From NCBI RefSeq assembly GCF_037104765.1, contig NZ_JBAWSY010000001.1, positions 372,001 through 436,000 on the forward strand: a stretch of DNA of 64,000 bases, read 5' to 3'. The position numbers and the translations under genes are program-made. Below the pieces are notes generated by a model. That model worked only from the letters and a program-made list of their open reading frames with translations, searched no databases and was not told where the DNA came from. The stretch comes from Psychrobacillus mangrovi. Lineage in GTDB: Bacteria; Bacillota; Bacilli; Bacillales_A; Planococcaceae. Positions within the stretch are counted from its first letter, which is position 1; each line of letters starts with the position of its first letter. Shown here in pieces: positions 25,022 to 34,445 of this stretch.

Positions 25022-26797
25022 TCACTTATTTAGAGGCAATCGAATAATAAACTTTGTACCTACACCTAGTTCACTTTCTACGGATAGATTACCATCATGA
25101 CGTTCTATAATATTTTTAGCAATTGCCAAACCAAGACCTGTTCCACTCTTTCCTCTCGTTCTTGCTTTATCCCCTTTATAAAAACGTTCGAATACATATG
25201 GAAGGTCTTCTCTAGGAATGCCATAACCTGTATCTTCTACTACCATTACAAAATGGTGTTTCGTTTGCGATATTCTAACTGTAACAGAGCCTTTTTCCGT
25301 ATGACGAAGGGCATTATCTATTAAATTTGTCAGTACTTGCTCCATACGATCTTCATCTATTTCTAGTGACAAGGGTTCGAGTAGGTTTTGTTCGAAAATT
25401 AAACGAAGATTTTTTTCTTTCGCTATTTGATCAAACTTTTGTGTTATTCGTTCAATTGTAGGTATGATCAATACTTCTTCTTTAAAAATACTTAAGTAAC
25501 CTGATTCTAAACGAGCTAAATCCAATAACTCAGTTACAAGTCTACTCATACGTTTAGATTCATCATAGATGATACGAATCATTTCTTTTCGATCTTCCTC
25601 TGTCGTCACAACATCATCAATAATTGCCTCACTATATCCTTGAAGCATCGATATTGGTGTTCTAAGTTCATGTGAGACATTAGCAATAAAATCTGAACGC
25701 ATTTTATCTAATTGGTGTTGTTCGGTCATATCTCTTAGAACTACTACCGCTCCCCTAACCATGTCTTTAGTGTAAAGGAGACTGATAGAAACGGAGAAAT
25801 AGGAACCTCTAATTTCAAGTTCTTCATCTATTTCTTCTTCATTATGGAAAACGTGATCCAATAAATGATATAACTCTGCAGGTAAATGAGAATTATCAGT
25901 TATATCATTGTTCATATACCATTTTTGAAATAATAATTCTGCCTGGGGGTTACTCACTTGCACATTAAAGTCTTTATTAAAAGTAATCACTGCATCCGCC
26001 ATCGAAGTTAGTATATTCGAGAGCTGTTCTTTTTCTTGGTTAATCACTTCTACATGATGCTTTAATTGGCTTCCCATTCGATTGAATGCAGTTGCTAGTC
26101 CCCCTATTTCATCCTTTTGATGATAAGAAACTTTTGCTTCAAAATTTCCTTTTGCTAATTCGGAAGCTGCTTCACGCATGGAGCGCAGAGGTGATGTAAT
26201 TCTAGAAGTTAAGAAAAATGAAAACATAGTTGTTAATAGTAATGCAATAAATCCTGATAAAAAGACGATGTTAGTTGTCTGATTTGACGTCTTATTCACT
26301 ACGTCTAAACTCTGATATATAAATACACCACCATGTATTTCATTATTTGATTCTAAAGGAGATGCTAAAATAATATATGATTCCATTTTATTTTCTTCCG
26401 TCATAGAAGGCATTAACATTTTTTTGATAATCGTATCATTCGATGTATAGATTTTTGTAAGATCTTTATCTTTTAATATTTTTGTTCTAATAACATCTTT
26501 ATTTAATCCATCGTGAATAGACAAGGAAACGGAATTCGAGTCTCTAACAATTAAGGCACTTGTTTCTGACCCGAGTATATCTTCTATAATTTGAAAGGAA
26601 TCTTCCACTTGTTGGTACTCTTCCACTATTTTCCCTATAGTAGTTGCCTCTTGCCTTAAAGATTCTTCCGCTTGCTCCGAATGGAAGTCAGTTAAGAATT
26701 CAAGCATTAAAACGGTTACAATAAACAACACAAATAAGACGAGAAGCAATATGGTCCCCCATAGCTTCCCGACAACACTATTCCAAATTCTATTCAT
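25022..26797 (-). CDS. resE: Sensor histidine kinase ResE
   Basis: ResE phosphorylates ResD in response to oxygen limitation and nitric oxide. The 591-residue protein has two membrane helices (about 9-35 and 165-188) bracketing an extracellular sensor, a HAMP segment, a PAS domain (about 250-340) and a HisKA domain with the phospho-acceptor in NVSHELRTPISMLQGY. An HATPase domain follows with DNALRHTEKG and TGLGLAIAKNI. The ATG at 26797 follows GAGGTTG and overlaps the resD end by 8 bases. Confidence 0.95.
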   Translation of the reverse strand: MNRIWNSVVGKLWGTILLLVLFVLFIVTVLMLEFLTDFHSEQAEESLRQEATTIGKIVEEYQQVEDSFQIIEDILGSETSALIVRDSNSVSLSIHDGLNKDVIRTKILKDKDLTKIYTSNDTIIKKMLMPSMTEENKMESYIILASPLESNNEIHGGVFIYQSLDVVNKTSNQTTNIVFLSGFIALLLTTMFSFFLTSRITSPLRSMREAASELAKGNFEAKVSYHQKDEIGGLATAFNRMGSQLKHHVEVINQEKEQLSNILTSMADAVITFNKDFNVQVSNPQAELLFQKWYMNNDITDNSHLPAELYHLLDHVFHNEEEIDEELEIRGSYFSVSISLLYTKDMVRGAVVVLRDMTEQHQLDKMRSDFIANVSHELRTPISMLQGYSEAIIDDVVTTEEDRKEMIRIIYDESKRMSRLVTELLDLARLESGYLSIFKEEVLIIPTIERITQKFDQIAKEKNLRLIFEQNLLEPLSLEIDEDRMEQVLTNLIDNALRHTEKGSVTVRISQTKHHFVMVVEDTGYGIPREDLPYVFERFYKGDKARTRGKSGTGLGLAIAKNIIERHDGNLSVESELGVGTKFIIRLPLNK

Positions 26798-27506
26798 GGA
26801 CAACCTCAAATTTGTAACCAACACCCCAAACGGTAACAATCATTTTAGCTGACTTTTCTGATACTCTATTTAACTTCTCACGCAACCGTTTTACATGGGT
26901 ATCTACTGTTCTTAAATCTCCAAAGAAATCATAATGCCAAACTTCTTTTAACAACTGTTCTCGATCAAATACTTTATCTGGTGCTTTTGCTAAAAAGTAG
27001 AGTAATTCATATTCCTTTGGAGTTAAACTTACTTCAACACCATCTGCTGTAACACGATGTGCATCATGATCGATAGTTAAGTGAGGAAATACTACAATGT
27101 CTTTTGAAGCAGAAGCTCCTTGTATAGGTGACAATACAGCGGAGCGTTTTAAAATAGCTTTAATACGTAAGACTACTTCCCTTGGACTAAATGGTTTTAC
27201 TATGTAGTCATCAGCACCAAGTTCAAATCCCTCAACTCTGTTTGCTTCCTCCCCTTTGGCAGTCAACAATATTACTGGAGTTTCCTTATGTGCTCTTAAT
27301 TCAGTAATTACTTCAATACCATCTTTCTCAGGCATCATAATATCTAATAAAATGCAGTTATAATCATTCTCTAATGCAAGCTGTAATGCAATTTCTCCAT
27401 TTTCTGCTTCTTCTACTTCATAACCTTCTCGTTCTAAATACATTTTCAACAATCGACGGATACGTTCCTCGTCATCTACTACTAAAAGCTTAATCATTTC
27501 AGACAT
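26790..27506 (-). CDS. resD: Response regulator ResD
   Basis: ResD is the OmpR-type regulator of aerobic and anaerobic respiration genes, including the res operon. The 238-residue protein has a receiver domain with DDEE near residue 11, the phospho-acceptor in LLDIMMPEKDG near residue 56 and KPF near 106, and a winged-helix DNA-binding domain (about 140-235). I place the start at the ATG at 27506 behind AGAAGGG. It overlaps resE by 8 bases. The gene order resABCDE, as in B. subtilis, makes the assignment firm. Confidence 0.96.
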   Translation of the reverse strand: MSEMIKLLVVDDEERIRRLLKMYLEREGYEVEEAENGEIALQLALENDYNCILLDIMMPEKDGIEVITELRAHKETPVILLTAKGEEANRVEGFELGADDYIVKPFSPREVVLRIKAILKRSAVLSPIQGASASKDIVVFPHLTIDHDAHRVTADGVEVSLTPKEYELLYFLAKAPDKVFDREQLLKEVWHYDFFGDLRTVDTHVKRLREKLNRVSEKSAKMIVTVWGVGYKFEVVHE

Positions 27507-27569
27507 AATATCATACCCTTCTATCAACTTCTAATATATATTGTACAATTAGTCGTACTAAATTGAAAG

Positions 27570-27607
27570 AAAAGCTCCAATCTCTTTATTAGAGACAAGA
27601 GCTTTTT
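27570..27607 (-). terminator. Terminator between resC and resD
   Basis: AAAAAGCTC pairs with its complement across an inner TCTC/GAGA stem, with T-rich sequence on both outer sides. It would separate resABC from resDE, which then need their own promoter. Confidence 0.7.
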
Positions 27608-27706
27608 CGTTTATAAACAGAATAGAACACTAAACTTTCTATCGCTAATTGTACAGACTCCATACACTATTCCTCTAGCGGTAGATTTAGCGCTTAGGTA
27701 ATTCTA

Positions 27707-28897
27707 TTAAGCGTACGAGTGTAAACCGGCAATAATTAAGTTTACTGCTATTAAGTTAAACATAATAATAATAAAACCAATTAAAGCTAACCAAGCTGAT
27801 TTTTCACCTTGCCAACCTTTAGTTAGTCGTAAGTGAAGGAATACTGCGTAGAACAACCAAGTAATAAGAGCCCAAACCTCTTTTGGATCCCAACCCCAGA
27901 ATCTGGACCATGCTTCATGAGCCCAAATCATAGCGAAAATTAGTGCTCCTAAAGTGAACACAGGGAAACCAATAAGAACTGAACGATACCCAATTTCATC
28001 CATATATTGAGAATTTGCTTTTTTAGCAAATGGCTGCAGAACAGCTGCAATAGGTTTTCGTAGTATTAAACGAAGTAAAACATATAATACAGTTCCAAAA
28101 ATAACAGACCATGTTACAACAGTAAGTTTTTTAGCATTTACAATCGGTGGCATTTCCGCCAGTGGCTCCATCGCATTTTCTGTGATGGCTTTTGATTCAT
28201 TCATCCCAAAAATAGCTGGCAAATTATACTCCATTTCTGCTACATTACCTTCTTTATTTACATAACTATATTCTGCTTTATAGTCTGCTATTGCAAAAGA
28301 CGATGTTGAAATGACAAATCCAAGTACTAATACCGCCAAAAACATAACTGCTTCTATCCAAAAGCTCTGTTTTGATTTTTTTGTCAGATCAATATTTTTT
28401 AGAAGCCAAATTAATCCTGCAACTGCACTAATGGCTAAAATTGATTCACCTAGTGCCGCAGTAATTACATGGACAGTCAACCAGTAACTTTTAAGCGCCG
28501 GTATTAACGGTGTAATATCTCTTGGAAACATACTTGCGTACGCAATAATTAACACGGCAATCGGTAATGCAAAAAGCCCAAGAGAAGGTACTCTATATAT
28601 ATAATAAATTAATATAAAAGCCCCCACTACCATCATTCCAAAAGCAGTTGTAAACTCAAATAAATTACTAACTGGTGCATGTCCAGCTGCAATCCATCTT
28701 GTGATAAAATAACCGACATTTGAAATAAATCCAATGATAGTAACTGTAATCGCTAATTTACCCCAACGATCAAAGGATTTAGAATTCGATTTCTCGGAAC
28801 TAGACCCTTTTACTGCCCCTCCGAATAAAAAAGTTGCCACTAAATAAGCAATAAATGCGATTAATAATAAAGTACTACTAAGTGATACCAAATCCAT
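27707..28897 (-). CDS. resC: Cytochrome c biogenesis protein ResC (CcsA)
   Basis: ResC with ResB moves haem across the membrane and ligates it to apocytochrome c. The 396-residue protein has eight or more membrane helices and the haem-handling WWD-type motif WGWDPKEVWALITW near residues 330-345, with conserved His residues flanking it (HVITAALGE, HLRLTKG). It follows resB by 4 bases and shares its transcript. Confidence 0.95.
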   Translation of the reverse strand: MDLVSLSSTLLLIAFIAYLVATFLFGGAVKGSSSEKSNSKSFDRWGKLAITVTIIGFISNVGYFITRWIAAGHAPVSNLFEFTTAFGMMVVGAFILIYYIYRVPSLGLFALPIAVLIIAYASMFPRDITPLIPALKSYWLTVHVITAALGESILAISAVAGLIWLLKNIDLTKKSKQSFWIEAVMFLAVLVLGFVISTSSFAIADYKAEYSYVNKEGNVAEMEYNLPAIFGMNESKAITENAMEPLAEMPPIVNAKKLTVVTWSVIFGTVLYVLLRLILRKPIAAVLQPFAKKANSQYMDEIGYRSVLIGFPVFTLGALIFAMIWAHEAWSRFWGWDPKEVWALITWLFYAVFLHLRLTKGWQGEKSAWLALIGFIIIMFNLIAVNLIIAGLHSYA

Positions 28898-28901
28898 AAC
28901 A

Positions 28902-30551
28902 CTAGACTCCTTTCTCTTTTTCCGCTTTAGCGTCTAAATCTTGCTGATCTTCGTAAGGTGGAAGAATCGCGACTTTTGAAACAGCATCTAAGTCTTTTTG
29001 TACACTTAGCCAGTTTTTGTTTGTATGTGCTGCAATTACAACTTGCCCATTTTCTAATTGCTGTAACCAAATTCGACGATGATTCCAGTATGACCCTTGA
29101 GCTACACCAATCATGAAGATAAGTCCGCCAAGTCCGAGTAAAGGAAGTGTCAAATCTTTGCGAATAGTTAATCCAGAAACATCTCTTGTCTCCACACTTT
29201 GGAATGCAATTTTATGTTGATTCTCTCCAAGTGGCTCTAATGTTTCTTTAATCATTACAAAACTCGTTTCTCCTTTTGGAAATTCAGGACTATACATTTT
29301 CACCAAAAACGCAGGATTATTAGGAAGCGGCGATTGTGACTGTGGTACTCCATTTTCAAAACCAGTGAAGTCGGCATAATAATCAAGTATTTCCACTTTG
29401 TAGCCATCTTTCAGCTGATATTCTGCTTGGGGATTAGCCAAATCTATCGTAAATTCTCCAAAAGACTCTTTTGAAGCTTTGTCTTGCAATTGGAATGTCA
29501 TGGATTTTAATTCATCTAAACGAAAATCCATCTGGAAGACAGAGAAGTTATCAAATTTAAGTGGTTCATTTACTTGAATTGATTCTTCTTTTATAACTTG
29601 CAAATCAGCAGGTTTTCCTGCAATGGCATCATCCGCACCCTTGTATAAGACAACATTCGATTGGTAATTCTTTGCGATTGTTCCAACTCTGTCAATTGCT
29701 TCACCAAATACTTCTTCCGATTCTTCCTTTGAATACGTTTCATAAATAAAATCTTTGCTTTCCAAGAAGTATCCATTGGTCTTAGGTATGTAAAGTGTTT
29801 CTCCTTCTCTTAGCCACATTGTTTCATCGATATAAAATCCTGGTATTGCTCTCATCATAACTCCAAATAAGAAGATAATTAGGCCAAGATGATTTATATA
29901 AGGACCCCAACGAGAAAAACGACCTTTTTCCGCTAAGATAGCATTTCCTTCTCGTTTTACGTTGTAACGCATGGCTTTTAATTTTTCTTCTGCTTTACTT
30001 AAAGAATCTAATGGCTTTTCTACACTGCCAATTCCATAAATACGTTGACGGCTTAAGAAACTGATATGTCTTTTCGTCTTTTGTTTTTTAAGAGATTTAT
30101 AAAGAGGAATTACACGGTCTAAACTTGCAACAACTAAGGAAATTCCTAACATCCCAACTAATGTTTGGAACCACCATGAGCTATATAAGTCTGATAACCC
30201 CAATTCATAATAAACCTTGCCAAAAGTACCATAAACTCTCTCGTAATACGCAGCAATATCTGCTTCTGATACCGCTGGGACATAGAACACTTGCGGTAAT
30301 ATAGTCCCTATTGCAGCAGCCACCAAAATAGCAACGATAATCCACATACCTACTTTTACACTAGAAAAGAAATTCCAAACCTTATCAATAATTGTTTTGT
30401 TATATGTTTGAGATCTTCTCGCGGATCCCTCATAACGCATGTCTACTAGTTTTTTATCTTTTATTTCTTGTGATAAAGGACGACCACAGCTTTCACATAA
30501 TTCTGTTCCGGCTGGGTTTACGTTACCGCATGTACAAATAATTTTGTCCAT
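28902..30551 (-). CDS. resB: Cytochrome c biogenesis protein ResB
   Basis: ResB is the Ccs1-type partner of ResC. The 549-residue protein begins with a small zinc-ribbon-like segment (CTCGNVNPAGTELCESC, residues 6-22), then three N-terminal membrane helices (about 70-95, 130-150, 215-235), a large extracytoplasmic domain and a last helix near 470-490. It sits 14 bases after resA. Length and the zinc ribbon agree with the B. subtilis protein as I recall it. Confidence 0.94.
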   Translation of the reverse strand: MDKIICTCGNVNPAGTELCESCGRPLSQEIKDKKLVDMRYEGSARRSQTYNKTIIDKVWNFFSSVKVGMWIIVAILVAAAIGTILPQVFYVPAVSEADIAAYYERVYGTFGKVYYELGLSDLYSSWWFQTLVGMLGISLVVASLDRVIPLYKSLKKQKTKRHISFLSRQRIYGIGSVEKPLDSLSKAEEKLKAMRYNVKREGNAILAEKGRFSRWGPYINHLGLIIFLFGVMMRAIPGFYIDETMWLREGETLYIPKTNGYFLESKDFIYETYSKEESEEVFGEAIDRVGTIAKNYQSNVVLYKGADDAIAGKPADLQVIKEESIQVNEPLKFDNFSVFQMDFRLDELKSMTFQLQDKASKESFGEFTIDLANPQAEYQLKDGYKVEILDYYADFTGFENGVPQSQSPLPNNPAFLVKMYSPEFPKGETSFVMIKETLEPLGENQHKIAFQSVETRDVSGLTIRKDLTLPLLGLGGLIFMIGVAQGSYWNHRRIWLQQLENGQVVIAAHTNKNWLSVQKDLDAVSKVAILPPYEDQQDLDAKAEKEKGV

Positions 30552-30565
30552 TTATACGAACTCCT

Positions 30566-31102
30566 TTAGGAAGGTTTAACCTGTTCCATAAAATTAGCTA
30601 TGTCCTGCTCTGTCATTTCACCTTTAATAATTTTTTCAATCCGACCTTCCGGATTAATTAAGAATGTGGTTGGCAGTGGGTCGATATTATATAATTCCAT
30701 TACACTTTTATTCCGATCAATTGCAACAGGAAAAGTTAAATCATATCGATTTACAAAGCTATTTACTTTTAAATCAGATTCCCCGATATTAATTGCCAAG
30801 GTTTGAACACCTTTATCCATGTACTCTTTAAACTGGTTGTCCATAGCCGGCATCTCTGTTGCGCATGGTTTACACCAAGTACCCCAAAAGTTCAAGAAAA
30901 TACCTTCACCTTTATAATCAGACAGCTTATGCTCGTTTCCATTCATATCTACTAGCATAAAATCAGGTGCTTTATCGCCTACTTGAAGGACGGCATTTTT
31001 TTCTTTGTTTAAGTTGGAGTAAACAGTAAATACAATAGCTAATGTAAGCACTACCAAAATAACAGTTCTTATATAAAAACGCTGTTTTTTAGTTTGAGCC
31101 AT
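30566..31102 (-). CDS. resA: Thiol-disulfide oxidoreductase ResA
   Basis: ResA reduces the CXXCH haem-binding cysteines of apocytochrome c outside the membrane. The 178-residue protein has one N-terminal membrane anchor (residues 8-27) and a thioredoxin fold with the active site WGTWCKPCATEMP near 73-85. The ATG at 31102 is chosen because GGAGG lies 8 bases upstream. It is the first gene of the resABC unit. Confidence 0.95.
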   Translation of the reverse strand: MAQTKKQRFYIRTVILVVLTLAIVFTVYSNLNKEKNAVLQVGDKAPDFMLVDMNGNEHKLSDYKGEGIFLNFWGTWCKPCATEMPAMDNQFKEYMDKGVQTLAINIGESDLKVNSFVNRYDLTFPVAIDRNKSVMELYNIDPLPTTFLINPEGRIEKIIKGEMTEQDIANFMEQVKPS

Positions 31103-31201
31103 ATCATTTTCCTCCATTTCCAAACATAACCGACACTATTATACCAAAATTAATAACTACAAAGATTAAGACTTATGAATGCTTTGTGAACAAAAAAGTC
31201 T

Positions 31202-31936
31202 TTATTTTCCTATCTTTCCTGTTTCAGCTAATACTCTTAATTGTTTGACTTCGTGTGTAGTCAGCTCTCTCCATTCTCCCGCATTTAAACCATGCAGAGT
31301 TAAAAAGCCAAATCGCTCACGCTTCAATTTTTGCACAGGGAAACCGATTGCATCAAACATACGTCGCACCTGTCTATTCTTACCTTCATGAATTGTAATT
31401 TCAATAATAGCTTTATTCGTCTTTCTTTCAGAAGACAATAGTTTTACCCGAGCAGGAGCAGTTTTTCCATCCTCTAAAACAATTCCACGTTCTAGGGGAC
31501 GTATTTGTTCTTTTAATGGAATTCCTTTTACACGTGCTACATACGTTTTATCTACTTTGAATTTTGGATGTGTTAAAGCATAAGAAAAGTCTCCATCATT
31601 TGTAAGTAATAATAAACCAGATGTTTCGTAGTCTAATCTACCGACAGGGTAAAGACGTTCCGTAACATGAGGTAAGAGGTCCGTCACAGTTTTTCTCCCC
31701 TTATCATCAGATACGGCTGATATAACCCCTCTAGGCTTATAGAGTAAATAGTAAACTTTTTGCTCTTTTTCTAATTTAACTCCTTCTACTTCCACTGTAT
31801 CCGCATCCGACACTTTTATACCAAGTTCCGTTACTACTTTTCCGTTAACTTTAACTTTTCCTTGTAAGATCAGTTCTTCTGATTTTCTTCTTGATGCTAC
31901 TCCTGCGTGCGCAAGTACTTTTTGTAATCTTTCCAA
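31202..31936 (-). CDS. rluB: 23S rRNA pseudouridine synthase RluB
   Basis: RluB makes pseudouridine in 23S rRNA. The 244-residue protein has an S4 RNA-binding domain (about 1-60, ERLQKVLAHAGVASRRKSEE) and the synthase domain with the catalytic Asp in GRLDYETSG near residue 102. I choose the TTG at 31936 because GAGGTGA lies 5 bases upstream and family members begin with ERLQK; upstream ATGs have no such site. spmA and spmB, which lie between dacB and rluB in B. subtilis, are not here. Confidence 0.94.
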   Translation of the reverse strand: MERLQKVLAHAGVASRRKSEELILQGKVKVNGKVVTELGIKVSDADTVEVEGVKLEKEQKVYYLLYKPRGVISAVSDDKGRKTVTDLLPHVTERLYPVGRLDYETSGLLLLTNDGDFSYALTHPKFKVDKTYVARVKGIPLKEQIRPLERGIVLEDGKTAPARVKLLSSERKTNKAIIEITIHEGKNRQVRRMFDAIGFPVQKLKRERFGFLTLHGLNAGEWRELTTHEVKQLRVLAETGKIGK

Positions 31937-32006
31937 TTCATTCACCTCGTCCATTCTTTCCACTAACATGAGTGAATTATGTCATACTTTCAGCCAAATT
32001 AAAAGA

Positions 32007-32032
32007 AGACAGTCTTTTTAGAAAAACTGTCT
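32007..32032 (-). terminator. Terminator after dacB
   Basis: AGACAGT pairs with ACTGTCT across an A/T-rich loop, followed on the minus strand by TCTTTT, 10 bases past the dacB stop. Confidence 0.75.
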
Positions 32033-32042
32033 CCTTCGCTTA

Positions 32043-33029
32043 TTACTTTATTTTCTCTACTTTAAATCGTAAAGCTAGCTCATTATTAATATAGACGTTC
32101 CACATATAAGAATTGGAATCTTTTTTTCTAGGGATATGTAAAACGTTTTGCATCTGACTTTTTTCTTCTTTATTTAATAATAATATATAGTCTTGTTTCA
32201 CCTTAATTACTTCTTTATTAAAGAGTTTATATTTCCCTTTTTCTACTACTTTAACATTTTCATAATTTGCGAAAATATTATCAGCTAATTCAGTATGCGT
32301 TTTCCAATCATTTGAATTATTTAATGTAACGACAATAATTTCTTTTGAACCCTCTTTAAAATAAGTAACAAGCGTTCTGCCAGCTCGTTTTGTATAGCCG
32401 GTCTTTCCTGCAACAGCCTGATCTGAATAATGGAGAAGTTTATGTTTATTTTTCCAAAGCACATTTCTCTCTTTTGGTCGAAAAGTTTTGGCCGAGGCTA
32501 TTTTTTCAAAATCTTTATTTTTAAGAGCTAGTCGAAGCATATTAGCCATATCTATTGCAGATGCAAAATGATCATCATGATGAAGACCTGATGGGTTTGT
32601 AAAATGTGAATTATCTAGCCCTGCGAGTTCTATTTTTTCATTCATCATTTTTACAAACCCTTCAACCGATCCACCAGTATGTTCCGCAAGTGCATAGGCA
32701 GCGTCATTACCCGATTGTAAAAGAAGACCATATAGAAGTGATTCTACAGTCCATACTTCACCGGGTTTTAAGTATAATGAAGATCCTTCTTGGGAGGCAG
32801 CTTGCGTTGATATCGTAATTTCCTCATCCAAATCAGAAGCATCTAGTACAGTTAAAGCTGTCCATACTTTTGTTAAGCTAGCAATCGGAAGCTCTGCATG
32901 AACATTACTTCCCTCAAGTATTCTACCCGAGTTAACATCAATGGCTACATAAGAGGAAGAAGCCTCTACACCTGTTGTTTGCCAAAATAGAAAGAACGTC
33001 AAGATAAGCAGTGTTTTTTTGAAAATAAT
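32043..33029 (-). CDS. dacB: D-alanyl-D-alanine carboxypeptidase, DacB-type
   Basis: This penicillin-binding protein trims D-Ala from peptidoglycan; DacB of B. subtilis acts on the spore cortex. The mature protein has the SxxK motif SLTK, SGN (SGNDAAY) and KTG (GKTGYTKR). No ATG, GTG or TTG lies at a ribosome site. Instead AAAGAGGAG is followed 5 and 8 bases later by in-frame ATT codons (33029 and 33026), which open a perfect signal peptide (IFKKTLLILTFFLFW, cleavage near VEA). The first standard codon, TTG at 33002, has no ribosome site and would cut the signal in half. At about 328 residues it is shorter than B. subtilis DacB. Confidence 0.85.
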   Translation of the reverse strand: MIFKKTLLILTFFLFWQTTGVEASSSYVAIDVNSGRILEGSNVHAELPIASLTKVWTALTVLDASDLDEEITISTQAASQEGSSLYLKPGEVWTVESLLYGLLLQSGNDAAYALAEHTGGSVEGFVKMMNEKIELAGLDNSHFTNPSGLHHDDHFASAIDMANMLRLALKNKDFEKIASAKTFRPKERNVLWKNKHKLLHYSDQAVAGKTGYTKRAGRTLVTYFKEGSKEIIVVTLNNSNDWKTHTELADNIFANYENVKVVEKGKYKLFNKEVIKVKQDYILLLNKEEKSQMQNVLHIPRKKDSNSYMWNVYINNELALRFKVEKIK

Positions 33030-33046
33030 ATTTACTCCTCTTTAAT

Positions 33047-33628
33047 TTATTCCTGATTAACAAATGCTTCTTGGAACTTTGTCATGAATAAGTCGGTGTC
33101 TTCCATATCATCAACAGCAATTTCATCGGGAAGTGGTGGTAGAGCTGAAATATCCTTTAAACCAAAATATTGGAGGAATTCAGTCGTAGTTCCATATAAA
33201 ATCGCTCTCCCAGTACCTTCTGCACGGCCAACTTCTTGAATAAGACCTTTCGCAGATAAAGTATAGATAGGTCTCTCTGATTTCACACCTCGTATATCCT
33301 CTACCTCGATCCTAGTAATTGGTTGTTTATACGCAATTATAGCTAGTACTTCTAAAGATGCTTGAGAAAGAGATTGACTAGTAGGATTTTCAACCAATTT
33401 TTGGATACTTTGCACATTTTCAAGCTTGGTAACTAATTGATAAGTACCTGCTAGCTGTTTAATGATGATTCCTCTTTCTTCATTTCCCTCGTATTCTGCA
33501 ATCATTTTTTCTAATGTTTCTGTAATTTGTGGTTCTGTTGTTTCGGTCAAAAATGCTAGCTGTTTTTTTGTTAAACCATCATCGCCACTTACAAACAACA
33601 GGCTTTCAATATTACTTATCAATTTCAT
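33047..33628 (-). CDS. scpB: Chromosome segregation and condensation protein ScpB
   Basis: ScpB forms the Smc-ScpA-ScpB condensin complex. The 193-residue protein contains two winged-helix domains (about 1-80 and 95-165), with the family segment LEVLAIIAYKQPITRIEVEDIRG split across residues 95-117, and an acidic C-terminal tail. The ATG at 33628 overlaps the scpA stop by 17 bases, suggesting translational coupling; longer readings into scpA are unlikely. Its own ribosome site is weak, consistent with coupling. Confidence 0.94.
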   Translation of the reverse strand: MKLISNIESLLFVSGDDGLTKKQLAFLTETTEPQITETLEKMIAEYEGNEERGIIIKQLAGTYQLVTKLENVQSIQKLVENPTSQSLSQASLEVLAIIAYKQPITRIEVEDIRGVKSERPIYTLSAKGLIQEVGRAEGTGRAILYGTTTEFLQYFGLKDISALPPLPDEIAVDDMEDTDLFMTKFQEAFVNQE

Positions 33629-34391
33629 CGTCGAATTCACTTTCAAAATCTTCCTTTCGCAATAGAACAAATAATTCTTCAAAATTGCTTTTTTGCTCTA
33701 TATGAACAATCTGACGCTTCATTAATTCTAGTAAGGATAAAAACGTCGTTACAATTGTCGTTTTATCTCTCGTAGGAAAAAGGTTATAAAACGATATTTT
33801 CCCTCCACTTTTCCTTAATGTGGAAATAACATTTTTCATTTGATCTTTTATCGAAATTTCTTGTTTACTAATACGAGTATTAAGTGGAGCATTCAATTGT
33901 TTCCTTCGAAGCATTTTTTGGAACGCACCCAACATATCATATACATTTACATCAAGTTCGAATAACGCTAATTGTTTACTGTCCTGATATCCACTTAAAT
34001 CAGCTGGAGGTCTTGAATAAAATAGACTAGAAGACTCCTCCATTTCTTGTAGATTACTTGCTGCTTCCTTGTATTTCTTATATTCTATTAACTTTAAAAC
34101 TAATTCATCCCTTGGATCATCTAAAGAGAGATCAAAATCATCGTCCATTTCGTCATCTTGATGTATAGGGAGTAACATTTTACTTTTAATAGATAACAAA
34201 GTAGCCGCCATCACCAAATACTCGCTTGCTTCATTTAACTCGAGCACGCGCATAGCATGGATATGCTCCATATACTGTGATGTAATCTCTGCCATCTTAA
34301 TATCATATATATCTATTTCCAAACGATTTATTAAATGTAATAATAAATCTAGAGGCCCTTCAAACGCCTCTGTTTTAACTTCATAAGACAT
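33612..34391 (-). CDS. scpA: Segregation and condensation protein ScpA
   Basis: ScpA is the kleisin subunit that bridges the Smc heads. The 259-residue protein starts with the typical YEVKTEAFEGPLDLLLHLI and includes EASEYLVMAATLLSIKSKML. A winged-helix C-terminus carries the TTIVTTFLSLLELMKRQ segment near 205-221. The ATG at 34391 follows GGTGGAG. It is divergent from ypuF and overlaps scpB, the conserved pair. Confidence 0.95.
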   Translation of the reverse strand: MSYEVKTEAFEGPLDLLLHLINRLEIDIYDIKMAEITSQYMEHIHAMRVLELNEASEYLVMAATLLSIKSKMLLPIHQDDEMDDDFDLSLDDPRDELVLKLIEYKKYKEAASNLQEMEESSSLFYSRPPADLSGYQDSKQLALFELDVNVYDMLGAFQKMLRRKQLNAPLNTRISKQEISIKDQMKNVISTLRKSGGKISFYNLFPTRDKTTIVTTFLSLLELMKRQIVHIEQKSNFEELFVLLRKEDFESEFDDEIDK

Positions 34392-34445
34392 AAAACTCCA
34401 CCTATTATCGGTTTTTAACATCATTATAGAGGAAAGGTGATACTA

